From DB1 sp049323655 (GTDB taxonomy: Bacteria; Desulfobacterota; Desulfobulbia; Desulfobulbales; SURF-16): a DNA stretch of 64,000 nucleotides. The translations under genes were made by a program, and so were the position numbers. The stretch is taken from assembly GCA_049323655.1 (NCBI GenBank), contig JBMONO010000011.1:46200-110199 (forward strand), in the 5' to 3' direction. Every line of letters starts with the position of its first letter. The stretch's first letter is position 1. This document shows, piece by piece, positions 26,075-34,713 of the stretch. The notes beneath the pieces are model-generated. The model saw only the letters and a list, made by a program, of their open reading frames with translations, was not told where the DNA came from and did no database searches.

Positions 26075-27868
26075 ATGAATTTCATACGCAATGCAGATGA
26101 CATGAAAGAGGAAGGTCGTTTTCTGCCGACGTCGGCGGTGGAGATGGCGGCCCTGGGCTGGAATCGGCCCGATATTATTCTGGTGACGGGCGATGCCTAT
26201 GTCGATCATCCCGCCTTCGGCGTGGCCCTGATCGGTCGTCTACTTGCCGCCAACGGCTACCGGGTGGCGGTGCTGGCCCAGCCGCGCCATGACAGTCATG
26301 AGGATTTCCGGCAGTTCGGTCCGCCCCGGCTTTTCTGGGGCATAACCGCCGGCAACCTCGATTCCATTGTCGCCAATTATTCCGGCAACGGCAAGGTGCG
26401 GGACGAGGATCATTACTCCCCGGCCGGCAATCCCTATTTTGGCGACCTGCGGATCAAAAACGAACGGCGGCGCCCGGATCGGGCGACCATCCGCTACGCG
26501 AACCTCGCCCGCAGCGCCTATGCCGGGGTGCCGATCATCCTGGGCGGCATCGAGGCCTCCCTGCGCCGTTTCGTCCACTACGACTATCAGCAGAACAAGC
26601 TGCGCGCCTCGGTGTTGACCGACGCCAAGTCCGATCTTCTGGTTTACGGCATGGGGGAACGGGCGGTGCTGGAGGTGGCGGCAAGACTGGCCAATGGTCG
26701 GGATCTTGCCGGCATTGCCGGCACCTGCCGCCGCCTGACTGAGGCGGAGTTTGCCCGCTTGGCAACGACAGATACGGTCATTTTGCCATCATTTGCCGCC
26801 ATCATGGAGGATATGCGGCTTTTTCTCCAGGCCGAGCGCGTTATCGATGCCCATGCCCGCGCCCTCGCGCCAACGGTACTTGCGCAGCAACAGCAAGGCC
26901 TCTGGGTGGTACAGCAGCCGCCCGCCACCCCACTGAGCAGCGAGGAACTCGATGCCCTCTCGTCTCTGCCCTTTGTCCGCAAGCCCCATCCTGATGCGGG
27001 AGACGTGCCGGCCTATCGGATGATCCGCCATTCCGTTACCATCGTCCGCGGTTGTTTCGGCAATTGCTCATTCTGTGCCATTGCTCGCCATCAGGGCCCG
27101 GTGATCACCTCCCGCAGTGTCGATTCGGTGCTTGCCGAGATAAAACGGATTACCCGGATGGACGATTTTCATGGCACCATAACCGATCTCGGCGGCCCCA
27201 CTGCCAATCTCTACGGGCTGGGCTGCCGCAGCACCGGTTGTCGGCGCCATGACTGCCTTGCCGATGGCGGCTGCCGCCATCTCGTCGTCGACGAGAAGCC
27301 GCTGCTCACTTTGCTTGACCAGGCCGCGCGCATCCCCGGGGTCAAGCATGTTTTTGTCTCCTCTGGTCTGCGGATGGAGTTGCTGCTCCGGACTCCCCGC
27401 CTGTTGCGGCAGCTGCTCACCCGGCATACCTCCGGCGCCATGAAAATCGCCCCGGAACACACCGTGCCCCATGTCTTGCGACTGATGCACAAACAGAAAA
27501 ACGATGTGCTGCCGGCCTTTGTCGAATTGTGCCGGAAAATCGGGCAAGAAACCGGCAGCAGGGTGGCCTTGACCCCTTATCTCATCTCTTCCCATCCCGG
27601 TTGTTCCGTTGCAGACATGGCGCAATTGGCCGAGGATCTGGCCCGTCTCGCTCTTGTCGTCCGCCAGTTTCAGGATTTCACCCCGACACCCGGCACCCTC
27701 TCCACTGCCATGTATGTCAGTGGGCTCGATCGCGATACCCTGGTGCCCGTCCATGTGCCCCGGAGCGCCGGCGAAAGGCACCGCCAGCGCAACATTCTGG
27801 AAAGGGCCATGAAACCGGAAGGGCGACCGCCTCGGATCAGGACAGCGCGAAGCAGGCCGGACCGATGA
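26075..27868 (+). CDS. ygiQ: YgiQ family radical SAM protein
   Basis: 597 aa. The N-terminus FLPTSAVEMAALGW...DIILVTGDAYVDHPAFG is diagnostic of YgiQ (UPF0313). The radical SAM cluster is CFGNCSFC at about residue 327, CxxxCxxC, which binds 4Fe-4S and S-adenosylmethionine. Tail reads RSAGERHRQR. The true reaction is unknown. Start choice is uncertain: ATG 26075 lies nearest the conserved region; ATG 26048 and TTG 26033 are alternatives. Divergent from the DUF493 gene. Confidence 0.9.
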   Translation: MNFIRNADDMKEEGRFLPTSAVEMAALGWNRPDIILVTGDAYVDHPAFGVALIGRLLAANGYRVAVLAQPRHDSHEDFRQFGPPRLFWGITAGNLDSIVANYSGNGKVRDEDHYSPAGNPYFGDLRIKNERRRPDRATIRYANLARSAYAGVPIILGGIEASLRRFVHYDYQQNKLRASVLTDAKSDLLVYGMGERAVLEVAARLANGRDLAGIAGTCRRLTEAEFARLATTDTVILPSFAAIMEDMRLFLQAERVIDAHARALAPTVLAQQQQGLWVVQQPPATPLSSEELDALSSLPFVRKPHPDAGDVPAYRMIRHSVTIVRGCFGNCSFCAIARHQGPVITSRSVDSVLAEIKRITRMDDFHGTITDLGGPTANLYGLGCRSTGCRRHDCLADGGCRHLVVDEKPLLTLLDQAARIPGVKHVFVSSGLRMELLLRTPRLLRQLLTRHTSGAMKIAPEHTVPHVLRLMHKQKNDVLPAFVELCRKIGQETGSRVALTPYLISSHPGCSVADMAQLAEDLARLALVVRQFQDFTPTPGTLSTAMYVSGLDRDTLVPVHVPRSAGERHRQRNILERAMKPEGRPPRIRTARSRPDR

Positions 27869-27979
27869 CCCCTTGATCTGCTGGTGCGAAAAATTGTTTC
27901 TGTAATGTCAGTATGTTGACCATGAATAGTGCGTTGTGAACCTTTTGCCGGAGATGGTGGCGGCATGCCGTTATTTATC

Positions 27980-28009
27980 TTGACATCATTTTGGCTGCCA
28001 TTGTATGTA
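27980..28009 (+). promoter_or_regulatory. Candidate promoter of the MamK-like cassette
   Basis: TTGACA (27980-27985), 18-nt spacer, TATGTA (28004-28009), about 100 bases before the first actin gene. The -35 is perfect. No gene is seen in 27869-28106. Confidence 0.5.
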
Positions 28010-28106
28010 GACTACTTTACATTATGAGTTGACAGCCGCTCTTTCCCGCGTGTTCCCATGAACCACGGAGGCTTTTTTCTCCCCCTCCTGAACTGACGAG
28101 GACAAT

Positions 28107-29141
28107 GTGGACCCCTCAACCCGCAATGCCAGCCCCCTTCTTGTCGGGATCGACCTCGGCACGTCACGCACCGCGGTCATGACCAGTACCGGCTTCCGGC
28201 AGATTACCCGTTCCATCGTCGGTTACCCCCGGGATGTCGTCAGCCTCAAACTGGTGGGCAAAAATCAGGTTTTCGGCGATGAAGCCCTTAAATATCACTC
28301 TGCCCTGACCCTTTACCGGCCCCTTGAAGACGGGGTGATTCGCGAAGCGAGCAAGAGTGACTACAACGCCGCCTATGAGTTGCTCAAGCATGTCATCGGC
28401 CAGGCCAAGCAGGGGAGCAATGAGTCGGCCTGTGGAGTCATCGGCGTTCCGGCCCGGGCATCGGTTATGAACAGGGAGCTGCTCCTGCAGCTTGCCGGCG
28501 ACCTGCTGAGCCGGACTGTTGTCGTCTCCGAACCGTTCATGGTCGCCTATTATCTTGACAAGCTCTCCAACTCGATCATCATCGATATCGGCGCCGGCAC
28601 CGTCGATATCTGCGGCATGAAGGGAACCATCCCTTCTCCCGATGATCAGGTCACCCTCCTCAAGGCCGGGGATTATATCGACGAACGATTCGAATCCGCC
28701 ATCCGCCAGCATTATCCCGAGGCCCAGGTGACCCGAAATTTTCTGCGGCGCATCAAGGAAGAACATGGATTTGTCGGCCAGGCGGAAAAACCGGTGATGG
28801 TGACCATGCGGTTCGGCGGCAAACCCTACCAGATCGACATCACCGACGATCTTCGTCTGGTCTGTGAAAGTATTGTGCCCGACATCGTTGAACACCTGGA
28901 AACCATCATCAAGGGATTTGATCCGGAGGATCAGCCGGAAACTCTGCGCAACATCTATCTTGCCGGTGGCGGTTCCCAAATAAAGGGACTTGACCACTAT
29001 CTCGCAGCTCAACTGCAAGGCTACGGTGAGGTGCGGGTAACCTGTGTGCATGACTCCGATTTTATCGGCAGCGCCGGAGCTCTGAAAATGGCAACGGAAG
29101 TCCCCCCTGAACTGTGGGAGCAAGTCGGCTTCCTGAGCTGA
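28107..29141 (+). CDS. MamK-like bacterial actin, paralogue 1
   Basis: 344 aa ParM/MreB/MamK-superfamily actin. Phosphate-1 GIDLGTSRTAVMTS (about 14-27), phosphate-2 DIGAGTVDICG (160-170) and adenosine motif LAGGGSQIKGLD (285-296) are intact, so ATP binding and filament formation are likely. The patterns SIVGYPRDVVSLKLVG, VIGVPARASVMN and VVSEPFMVAYYLDKL match magnetosome MamK closely from memory, much better than MreB. Start GTG 28107. First gene of a three-gene set with a coiled-coil membrane protein and a second actin of high similarity. No other magnetosome genes are visible, so the organelle or cargo it organises is unknown. Confidence 0.85.
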   Translation: MDPSTRNASPLLVGIDLGTSRTAVMTSTGFRQITRSIVGYPRDVVSLKLVGKNQVFGDEALKYHSALTLYRPLEDGVIREASKSDYNAAYELLKHVIGQAKQGSNESACGVIGVPARASVMNRELLLQLAGDLLSRTVVVSEPFMVAYYLDKLSNSIIIDIGAGTVDICGMKGTIPSPDDQVTLLKAGDYIDERFESAIRQHYPEAQVTRNFLRRIKEEHGFVGQAEKPVMVTMRFGGKPYQIDITDDLRLVCESIVPDIVEHLETIIKGFDPEDQPETLRNIYLAGGGSQIKGLDHYLAAQLQGYGEVRVTCVHDSDFIGSAGALKMATEVPPELWEQVGFLS

Positions 29142-29154
29142 TCACGTGTGAATT

Positions 29155-29655
29155 ATGGATTTTTTTATCTGGTTCCTGTTTCTCGTCCTGGGGATCGCCG
29201 CGGGCAGCGGCGGCACGGCTTATTTTCTGCGTAACAAGGAAAAGCAGGAAAGCGAGCAGACAAAAAACGGTTTTGAAGAGCAGATCAACGCTCTCAACAA
29301 CCAGATCCGCGATCTCAAAGCGAAGATGGAAAGCGTCCGCGATGAGGGAAAGCGCTACTGGGATGAACTGCAGCTTGAGAAGAAATTACGTCAGGAGGCG
29401 GAGGAAAAGGTCAAGGTCATTCCCGGACTCGAATCACGGCTGCAGGATAAGGAAGAGCAGGTGGCGGCCCTGGTCCGGGAAAACGACGACCTGAAAAATT
29501 CCCTTGAGACGGCGGTCAGGGAACTGGCTGAGGAGCGCAAATCCTTCCAGGAAAGTCTCATTTATGTCCAGGGAAATCATTACCTCCCGGCCGGAGTTGT
29601 CAGGAACATGATGCGGCAGCAGGAGGAAAAGGGGGGAGAGGGGAGCAAGAGCTGA
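29155..29655 (+). CDS. Membrane-anchored coiled-coil protein between the two MamK-like actins
   Basis: 166 aa. One N-terminal hydrophobic helix (about 3-22, DFFIWFLFLVLGIAAG) is followed by a long charged, heptad-rich coiled coil to about residue 135, and a basic tail. The topology suggests an inner-membrane anchor facing the cytoplasm. It starts 13 nt after actin 1 and ends 57 nt before actin 2, so all three are probably cotranscribed. It is not a recognised family; a role as filament anchor or adaptor is inference from position and shape. Confidence 0.8.
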   Translation: MDFFIWFLFLVLGIAAGSGGTAYFLRNKEKQESEQTKNGFEEQINALNNQIRDLKAKMESVRDEGKRYWDELQLEKKLRQEAEEKVKVIPGLESRLQDKEEQVAALVRENDDLKNSLETAVRELAEERKSFQESLIYVQGNHYLPAGVVRNMMRQQEEKGGEGSKS

Positions 29656-29712
29656 AACCGTCATTCCGTTTTCCTGGTCATATCTTTTTAAATTATTAAC
29701 GAAGGACTTCTC

Positions 29713-30780
29713 ATGATGGAAATCCAGCACAAGATACAGGACACACACAAACTGCTCCAGAATCCTCTTCTGGTTGGCATTGACCTCGGCACCTGCCGGA
29801 CAGCCGTCATGTCGAACCGGGGCGCCCGCATTATGGTGCGTTCGGTGGTGGGCTATCCCAAGGATGTCATCAGTGAGCGGATGGTGGGCAGTGGCCCGAT
29901 CATCGGCCAGGATGCCATTCAGAAACGGAATTTCCTCGACCTCTGTTATCCGCTGGCCGACGGGGTGATCCGCGAGGCGAGTGAACGCGACTATGATGCC
30001 GCCTATGAGTTGATCCGTCATGTGGTCGGACTGGCCCGGCAGGGAGGGGATACCGCCGTCTGCGGCATCATCGGTGTACCGGCCCGCGCCTCGATCATGA
30101 ACAAGGAGCTGCTGCTTGACATTGCCAAGGAGGTCATGGCGGTGGCGCTCGTCGTCTCCGAACCATTCATGGTCGCCTATCAACTCAACAAACTGAGCAA
30201 CTGCATTGTCATCGACATCGGCGCCGGTACCGTTGACATCTGCGGCATGAAGGGGACGGTCCCCGCCGCTGATGACCAGGTGACCTTTCTTAAGGGCGGT
30301 GATTTTATCGATGAACGGCTGGAGGCGGCAATCGCCCGTCGCTATCCCGGGGTCCAGATCACCGAATCGGTGGCCTGCGCCATCAAGGAGGGCCATTCCT
30401 TTGTCGGTGACCCGCCGCAGCCTGTTATCGCCAAACTGCGGATGGAGGGGAAACCGGTGGAGCTCGATGTGACGGATGAGGTCCGCGCCGTCTGCGAAAG
30501 CATTGTGCCGGACATCGTCGAGCAGCTGGAAACGCTGGTGATGAAATTTGATCCTGAGGACCAGGAGGAGGCGCTGCGCAATATCATCCTGGCCGGCGGC
30601 GGCTCTCGCATCCGCGGTCTTGACAGGATGATCGCCCGGCAGATGCGCGATTATGGCGAGGTGGTTGTTACCTGCGTCGACGATCCCGAGTTTATCGGCA
30701 GCGCCGGCGCCCTTAAGCTGGCGATGGAGATTCCCACGGAAAAATGGCCGGAAATCGGAGTCATGTTCGGGGCTGAGTAG
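29713..30780 (+). CDS. MamK-like bacterial actin, paralogue 2
   Basis: 355 aa, with well over half of residues identical to paralogue 1 by eye. Phosphate-1 GIDLGTCRTAVMS (about 22-34), phosphate-2 DIGAGTVDICG and adenosine AGGGSRIRGLD motifs are intact. RSVVGYPKDVISERMVGSG and ACAIKEGHSFVG again follow MamK. GAAGGA lies before ATG 29713; the next codon is also ATG. The duplicate pair suggests either co-polymers or two filaments with different dynamics, as reported for duplicated MamK genes in some magnetotactic bacteria. Downstream is a decayed repeat and then MITE-like copy 2. Confidence 0.85.
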   Translation: MMEIQHKIQDTHKLLQNPLLVGIDLGTCRTAVMSNRGARIMVRSVVGYPKDVISERMVGSGPIIGQDAIQKRNFLDLCYPLADGVIREASERDYDAAYELIRHVVGLARQGGDTAVCGIIGVPARASIMNKELLLDIAKEVMAVALVVSEPFMVAYQLNKLSNCIVIDIGAGTVDICGMKGTVPAADDQVTFLKGGDFIDERLEAAIARRYPGVQITESVACAIKEGHSFVGDPPQPVIAKLRMEGKPVELDVTDEVRAVCESIVPDIVEQLETLVMKFDPEDQEEALRNIILAGGGSRIRGLDRMIARQMRDYGEVVVTCVDDPEFIGSAGALKLAMEIPTEKWPEIGVMFGAE

Positions 30781-30819
30781 CCGGTTTCCCTCTGATCCGG
30801 TGGCGGGAGATAAAGTGAA

Positions 30820-30945
30820 TTGTTCCAGAACAACTAAAAAATTATTACAGAACGTGCATCATACGGAGAGAACAGACTGTTTACCAAGTATTTTTTCTGT
30901 TTCCTCTGTTTTTTTTGCAGTGGCAAAAAGATTTTTACGGATTCA
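30820..30945 (-). repeat. Decayed fourth copy of the MITE-like repeat
   Basis: The segment resembles copy 1 in orientation. TTTTTTCTGTTTCCTCTG is followed, after an insertion, by GTGGCAAAAAGATTTTTACGG, matching the right half of the repeat; the left half is hardly recognisable. It lies head to head with copy 2. Confidence 0.4.
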
Positions 30946-30953
30946 CCACAGCT

Positions 30954-31071
30954 TGACAAACCCTTAAAAAGTCTTTTTTTACCACAGAGGACACAGGGAA
31001 AAACATCTTTAATTGCAATTAGTTACCTCTGTGTGCTCTGTGGTTGATTTTCAGTTTTTACGAGACCGTCA
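30954..31071 (+). repeat. MITE-like hairpin repeat, copy 2
   Basis: 118 bases from TGACAAACCC to GAGACCGTCA. Inner inverted repeat ACCACAGAG ... CTCTGTGGT flanks the palindromic centre TAATTGCAATTA. The ends share TGAC...TAAAAA-type inverted repeats. It lies between actin 2 and the stress protein, parallel to copy 3 and inverted to copy 1. Confidence 0.8.
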
Positions 31072-31138
31072 CAACTTGAAATGCGAGAAAAAGTTTCCCC
31101 GGCTGCCGCGGGAAACTTTTTTTGTTGAGGCAACAGAA

Positions 31139-32083
31139 ATGACCGGTACAATACGGAAAGAGATCCTGGTGGCCATTGATGGTTCCTATTGTTCGCTGAA
31201 CGAAATCAATTACTTGCGGCTGTTGTTCACTGGCGCCAATGACATGGCCCTCCACCTGCTCTCTCTCGTCTCTTCGGCATGTCTGCCACCCAGCGCCGAT
31301 CTGCTTGGGGAGAGTGACAGGATGGCTCTGCTTTCCGCTGAGGGAAAAAAGAAATACCGACTGGCGGAAAAACATCTGGCCGATGCGGTTCATCTTCTTG
31401 CCCGCAACGGTTTTCCGACCGAGGCGATCACCTCCTCTGTCCGTCTGGCCCGAGCCGGGGTTGCCAATGATCTTGTCGAGGAAATGCATCGGGGCCATTA
31501 TGATGCTCTGCTCGTTGGTCGCCGGGGGCTGGGGAAACTGCAGGGGCTGGTCATGGGCAGCGTGACCGCCGAGCTGCTCGAAAAATGTCGCAATCTGCCG
31601 CTCTGGATCGTTGACGGCGAGGTGCGATCCCGTCATTTTTTTGTCCCGGTTGACGGCAGCAGACGCAGTTTGCGGGCTGTCGATCATCTCTCCTTTGTTC
31701 TCAATGGCATTGAAGACGTCGATATCACCCTCTTTCATTCTGCCGCCTGGCTGAAAGAAAAAAAGCGGGAGGAAAGGGAAAAACTGCATGAACTCTGGGG
31801 GAAACAATGGTGTGAAGAACATCTCGACCGGCCGGACGCCATTTTCCACGGACCTGAGCAGATTCTTCGGGAAAGCGGTTTTCCCATGGACCGAGTGAGC
31901 CGGGCCGATGTCAGCCGGGGTGTGGAGCCGGCCCTTGATATCATGCTGCAGTTGCGCAACGAGAAATACGGCACCATTGTCATGGGACGGCGCGGGCCCG
32001 ATGAACCGACTGGATTTTTCGGCGGCGTGTCGAGCCGTGTCCTGTGGACAGTCAATGATCTTGCCGTGTGGCTGGTCAATTAA
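31139..32083 (+). CDS. Tandem universal stress protein (UspA) domain protein
   Basis: 314 aa with two UspA-like halves. The first (about 5-160) is well conserved: EILVAIDGSYCSLNE at the start and LLVGRRGLGKLQGLVMGSVTAELL at the end, near the ATP-binding GxxGxxxxxxGS pattern. The second (about 165-314) begins FFVPVDGSRRSLRAVDHL and ends IVMGRRGPDEPTGFFGGVSSRVL. ATG 31139 follows GAGG; the open frame above it lies in repeat copy 2 and is not used. The gene is bracketed by two parallel copies of the MITE-like repeat. Stress-related nucleotide-binding role is from the family. Confidence 0.85.
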   Translation: MTGTIRKEILVAIDGSYCSLNEINYLRLLFTGANDMALHLLSLVSSACLPPSADLLGESDRMALLSAEGKKKYRLAEKHLADAVHLLARNGFPTEAITSSVRLARAGVANDLVEEMHRGHYDALLVGRRGLGKLQGLVMGSVTAELLEKCRNLPLWIVDGEVRSRHFFVPVDGSRRSLRAVDHLSFVLNGIEDVDITLFHSAAWLKEKKREEREKLHELWGKQWCEEHLDRPDAIFHGPEQILRESGFPMDRVSRADVSRGVEPALDIMLQLRNEKYGTIVMGRRGPDEPTGFFGGVSSRVLWTVNDLAVWLVN

Positions 32084-32207
32084 AACAAATCCGAAAAAAG
32101 TCTTTTTTCACCACAGAGCGCACTGAGGACACAGAGAAAACATCTTTGATTGCAATTAGTTGCCTCTGCGTGCTCTGTGGGTGATTTTCAGTTTTACGAA
32201 ACCATCA
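32083..32207 (+). repeat. MITE-like hairpin repeat, copy 3
   Basis: About 125 bases beginning at the stop codon of the stress-protein gene. It contains CACCACAGAG, TTGCAATTAGTTGCCTCTG and GTGCTCTGTGGGTGATTTTC, and ends at GAAACCATCA. It matches copy 2 over most of its length in the same orientation; the left end is less well preserved. Confidence 0.78.
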
Positions 32208-32220
32208 ATTAAGGATCGTC

Positions 32221-32811
32221 ATGGACAACAGGCTGCAGAACCTGATCGAGAGGATCAGGGAACTTGAAAATGAGCTTGCCCGTGATATAGAGAGCAAGGA
32301 AAAGGAATTTTTTTATCGGATCCGTGGGAAAAAGGTTCGTTTTGACCGGGAGATCCAAAAACGGCAACACCTGCTGGTCAAGCGACTGCGTCACTTTCTG
32401 CGGGACGCCCCGCTCCTCCATTTTCTCACTGCTCCGCTGATCTGGTCATGTCTGCTGCCGGCCTTATTTCTCGACGCAATCGTCTCGGTCTATCATGTCG
32501 TTTGTTTTCCCATTTACGGCATTCCCAGGGTCAAACGGGGGGATTATATCGTCATTGATCGTCACTCGCTGCCCTATCTCAATATCATCGAAAAGCTTAA
32601 TTGTGTCTATTGCGGCTATTTCAACGGCCTCATCGCGTATGTGCGGGAAATCGCCGCCAGGACGGAACAGTACTGGTGTCCCATCAAGCATGCCAGAAAA
32701 ACCCGGGCCGTCCACAGCCGTTACGGTAAGTTTTCCGAATATGGTGACGGTGAGGGCTACCGGAAAGGCATCGAGAAAATTCGCCGCGATTTTCACGATG
32801 TCAGCTCCTGA
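32221..32811 (+). CDS. Conserved membrane protein with Cys-rich soluble domain
   Basis: 196 aa. N-terminal charged coiled-coil helix (about 1-60), then a membrane hairpin (about 65-100, HFLTAPLIWSCLLPALFLDAI), then a conserved soluble part with PIYGIPRVKRGDYIVIDR, KLNCVYCGYFNGLIAYVREI and RTEQYWCPIKHARK. The CVYCGY and YWCPIKH motifs suggest metal or redox function. I recognise it as a conserved proteobacterial-type hypothetical family without known function. Start ATG 32221, a few bases after repeat copy 3 and with AAGGA upstream. Confidence 0.78.
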   Translation: MDNRLQNLIERIRELENELARDIESKEKEFFYRIRGKKVRFDREIQKRQHLLVKRLRHFLRDAPLLHFLTAPLIWSCLLPALFLDAIVSVYHVVCFPIYGIPRVKRGDYIVIDRHSLPYLNIIEKLNCVYCGYFNGLIAYVREIAARTEQYWCPIKHARKTRAVHSRYGKFSEYGDGEGYRKGIEKIRRDFHDVSS

Positions 32812-32840
32812 TCACGACAAGAACAGCAAGAGCTTTCATC

Positions 32841-34499
32841 TTATGCAATTCTCACTGTTTGCACCAGCCCTGCGACTCCTCTCTCCCTTTCCGGCAGAAA
32901 GCAGAGAATTCCCTCTCCGCCTTCAAGATCAAGCTGCTGCAGGGTCTCTTGCGAAAAACGGACAAAGATCGCTTTTTTAAAAAATTCGTTGCGGGTCGCC
33001 CGTTGGTAACAGGGGGGGAGATCCTGGGGCAGGGTCCGCCATAACCGGTTCTTTTCTGCATTGAGCAGGTTGGGGTTGAGATGAGGCGGGAGAAAGCGAT
33101 GACCACTCCGCAGCCAGTCAAAAAGAAGAAGCTCGGTCAAGACGTGGCGGTGGGGATGGTCGGTGATGGCACTAAGCAAAAGGCTGCTCAGCAGTTCCTG
33201 GGTTTTCGCCCGCTGGAAAAAGTCTTCCTGCCGGCAAAGTGAGAGCAGCCGCATGAAGAAGGCAAAACCGTTTTCACCCCTCTGCCGGATACAGGCGAAA
33301 AATGAACGGAAATATCGGTTGTTGGCAAAGGCCTCAACGCATTCACCAAACCAGAACAGCTCCGCCAGCTCTGCCTGGGGAAGCCAGGCGGTGGCAAGTA
33401 TCTCATAGGGGGGGGTGCGGCGGTAAACCAGGCCGAATTCGTTTGCCTGATCACGAAGCGGGGTATGCGGTAGAACCTTGAGGAGTCCCATCTGGATGTA
33501 ATGGGGGCCAACGGCAAAGACATCGTTGAAAGAGCGACTGAAGGATTCCTTGGTCTCATAAGGAAGGCCGAGGATGAGATCGACATGGAGGTGAATCGTG
33601 TCAAGGGCGGCCAGACGCCTGATGACGGCCAGGGAGGCGCTGATATCGCTTTTTCGGTTGATGGCGGAGAGCGTCGGCGGATGGGTTGACTGAATACCGA
33701 TCTCAAACTGAAAAAGTCCGGCAGGTACCTGTTGGAGCAAGGCAAACATCTCTTCGGTGAAAAGGTCGGGGGCGATCTCAAAATGGAAAAGCGTGCCCAC
33801 CGGCCGCTGCTCCAGGAGAAATTGCCAGATTGCCAGGCTGCGGCTGGGAGAGGCGTTGAAGGTTCGGTCTACAAAACGGACGGTGCCGGGAGAGTGGCTG
33901 AGAAGAGCAAGTAATTCCTGGCGCACCATCTCGTCGTCTTTGGTGCGGATGCCGCTTTCGCGGGCGGAGATGCAGTAACTGCACGAAAAGGGGCAACCCC
34001 GCGATGATTCATAATAAACGGCGCGGTTGGCAAGATGATCCCGAAAGTCTTCCGGCCGATAAGGGGAAGGGAAAAGACCGGCCCGGCCGCTTTGATAGCG
34101 GGCCGCGAGGGTGGCATCGGCCAGGTCGGCATAAAATCTGCGGTCGATGGCCTCGATTTCACCGTAAACCACGGTCGTTTTCGGCGGTAGCCGGTCCTGC
34201 TCCATGGCTGCGGCCTGCGGGCCGCCGAGGACGATCATGGTCTCCGGCCTGACCGTGGCAAGATCGGTGATGATTCGCGCCACCAGCTCGGCGTTCCAGA
34301 TATAGACCGATAAAAAATAGACGTCCGCCTTCAACCCGATGATGCGCTGGAGGGTGGCAAAATAGGGATCATTGATGGTAAACTGGTGCAGGCTGATCTC
34401 CATGGCAGGGGCATGTCTTTCAAGCTCGTTGCGTAGATAAAAGAGGCTGAGGCAGGAATGGCTGTAACGGCAGTTGAAGCTGATCAGGGCGCATCGCAT
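32841..34499 (-). CDS. B12-binding-domain radical SAM protein (DUF4080 type)
   Basis: 552 aa from ATG 34499 (MRCALISFNCRYSHSC). The N-terminal ~140 residues form a cobalamin-binding-like Rossmann domain (ADVYFLSVYIWN, IVLGGPQAAA). The radical SAM cluster CPFSCSYC is near 169-176. The C-terminal region (about 380-540) fits DUF4080. The substrate is unknown; proteins of this class are typical of anaerobes. Convergent with the conserved membrane protein, divergent from mlaE. Confidence 0.85.
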   Translation of the reverse strand: MRCALISFNCRYSHSCLSLFYLRNELERHAPAMEISLHQFTINDPYFATLQRIIGLKADVYFLSVYIWNAELVARIITDLATVRPETMIVLGGPQAAAMEQDRLPPKTTVVYGEIEAIDRRFYADLADATLAARYQSGRAGLFPSPYRPEDFRDHLANRAVYYESSRGCPFSCSYCISARESGIRTKDDEMVRQELLALLSHSPGTVRFVDRTFNASPSRSLAIWQFLLEQRPVGTLFHFEIAPDLFTEEMFALLQQVPAGLFQFEIGIQSTHPPTLSAINRKSDISASLAVIRRLAALDTIHLHVDLILGLPYETKESFSRSFNDVFAVGPHYIQMGLLKVLPHTPLRDQANEFGLVYRRTPPYEILATAWLPQAELAELFWFGECVEAFANNRYFRSFFACIRQRGENGFAFFMRLLSLCRQEDFFQRAKTQELLSSLLLSAITDHPHRHVLTELLLFDWLRSGHRFLPPHLNPNLLNAEKNRLWRTLPQDLPPCYQRATRNEFFKKAIFVRFSQETLQQLDLEGGEGILCFLPERERGVAGLVQTVRIA

Positions 34500-34582
34500 A
34501 GGGTGGATCACCGTGCAGGAATGGAAGAAATAAAGGTCGCCGGGACGGAAGAAAAAGGTCAGTCGACCCGGAGAAGAAAGTC

Positions 34583-34611
34583 TTGACAGGTATTACTAAA
34601 ACATTTTATGA
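34583..34611 (+). promoter_or_regulatory. Candidate promoter of the mla operon
   Basis: TTGACA (34583-34588), 17-nt spacer, TTATGA (34606-34611), about 100 bases before mlaE. The -35 is perfect and the -10 moderate. Confidence 0.5.
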
Positions 34612-34713
34612 GAAGCTAGCTCTTTTCCGGTAATGCGTACCGGCGCGGCAGCATGGGCCGCTGGCGCTCCATTACTTTTCCTGCTAAGACCGTCTATTTT
34701 CTGATCAGTACCG

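Noticed and set aside
28107..30780. Reading the actin pair as MreB cell-shape genes
   Set aside because: No mreC/mreD/rodA follow, and the local motifs match MamK better than MreB.
21716..32207. CRISPR array from the repeated CACAGAG words
   Set aside because: Repeats are long, few, widely spaced and in both orientations, without regular spacers.
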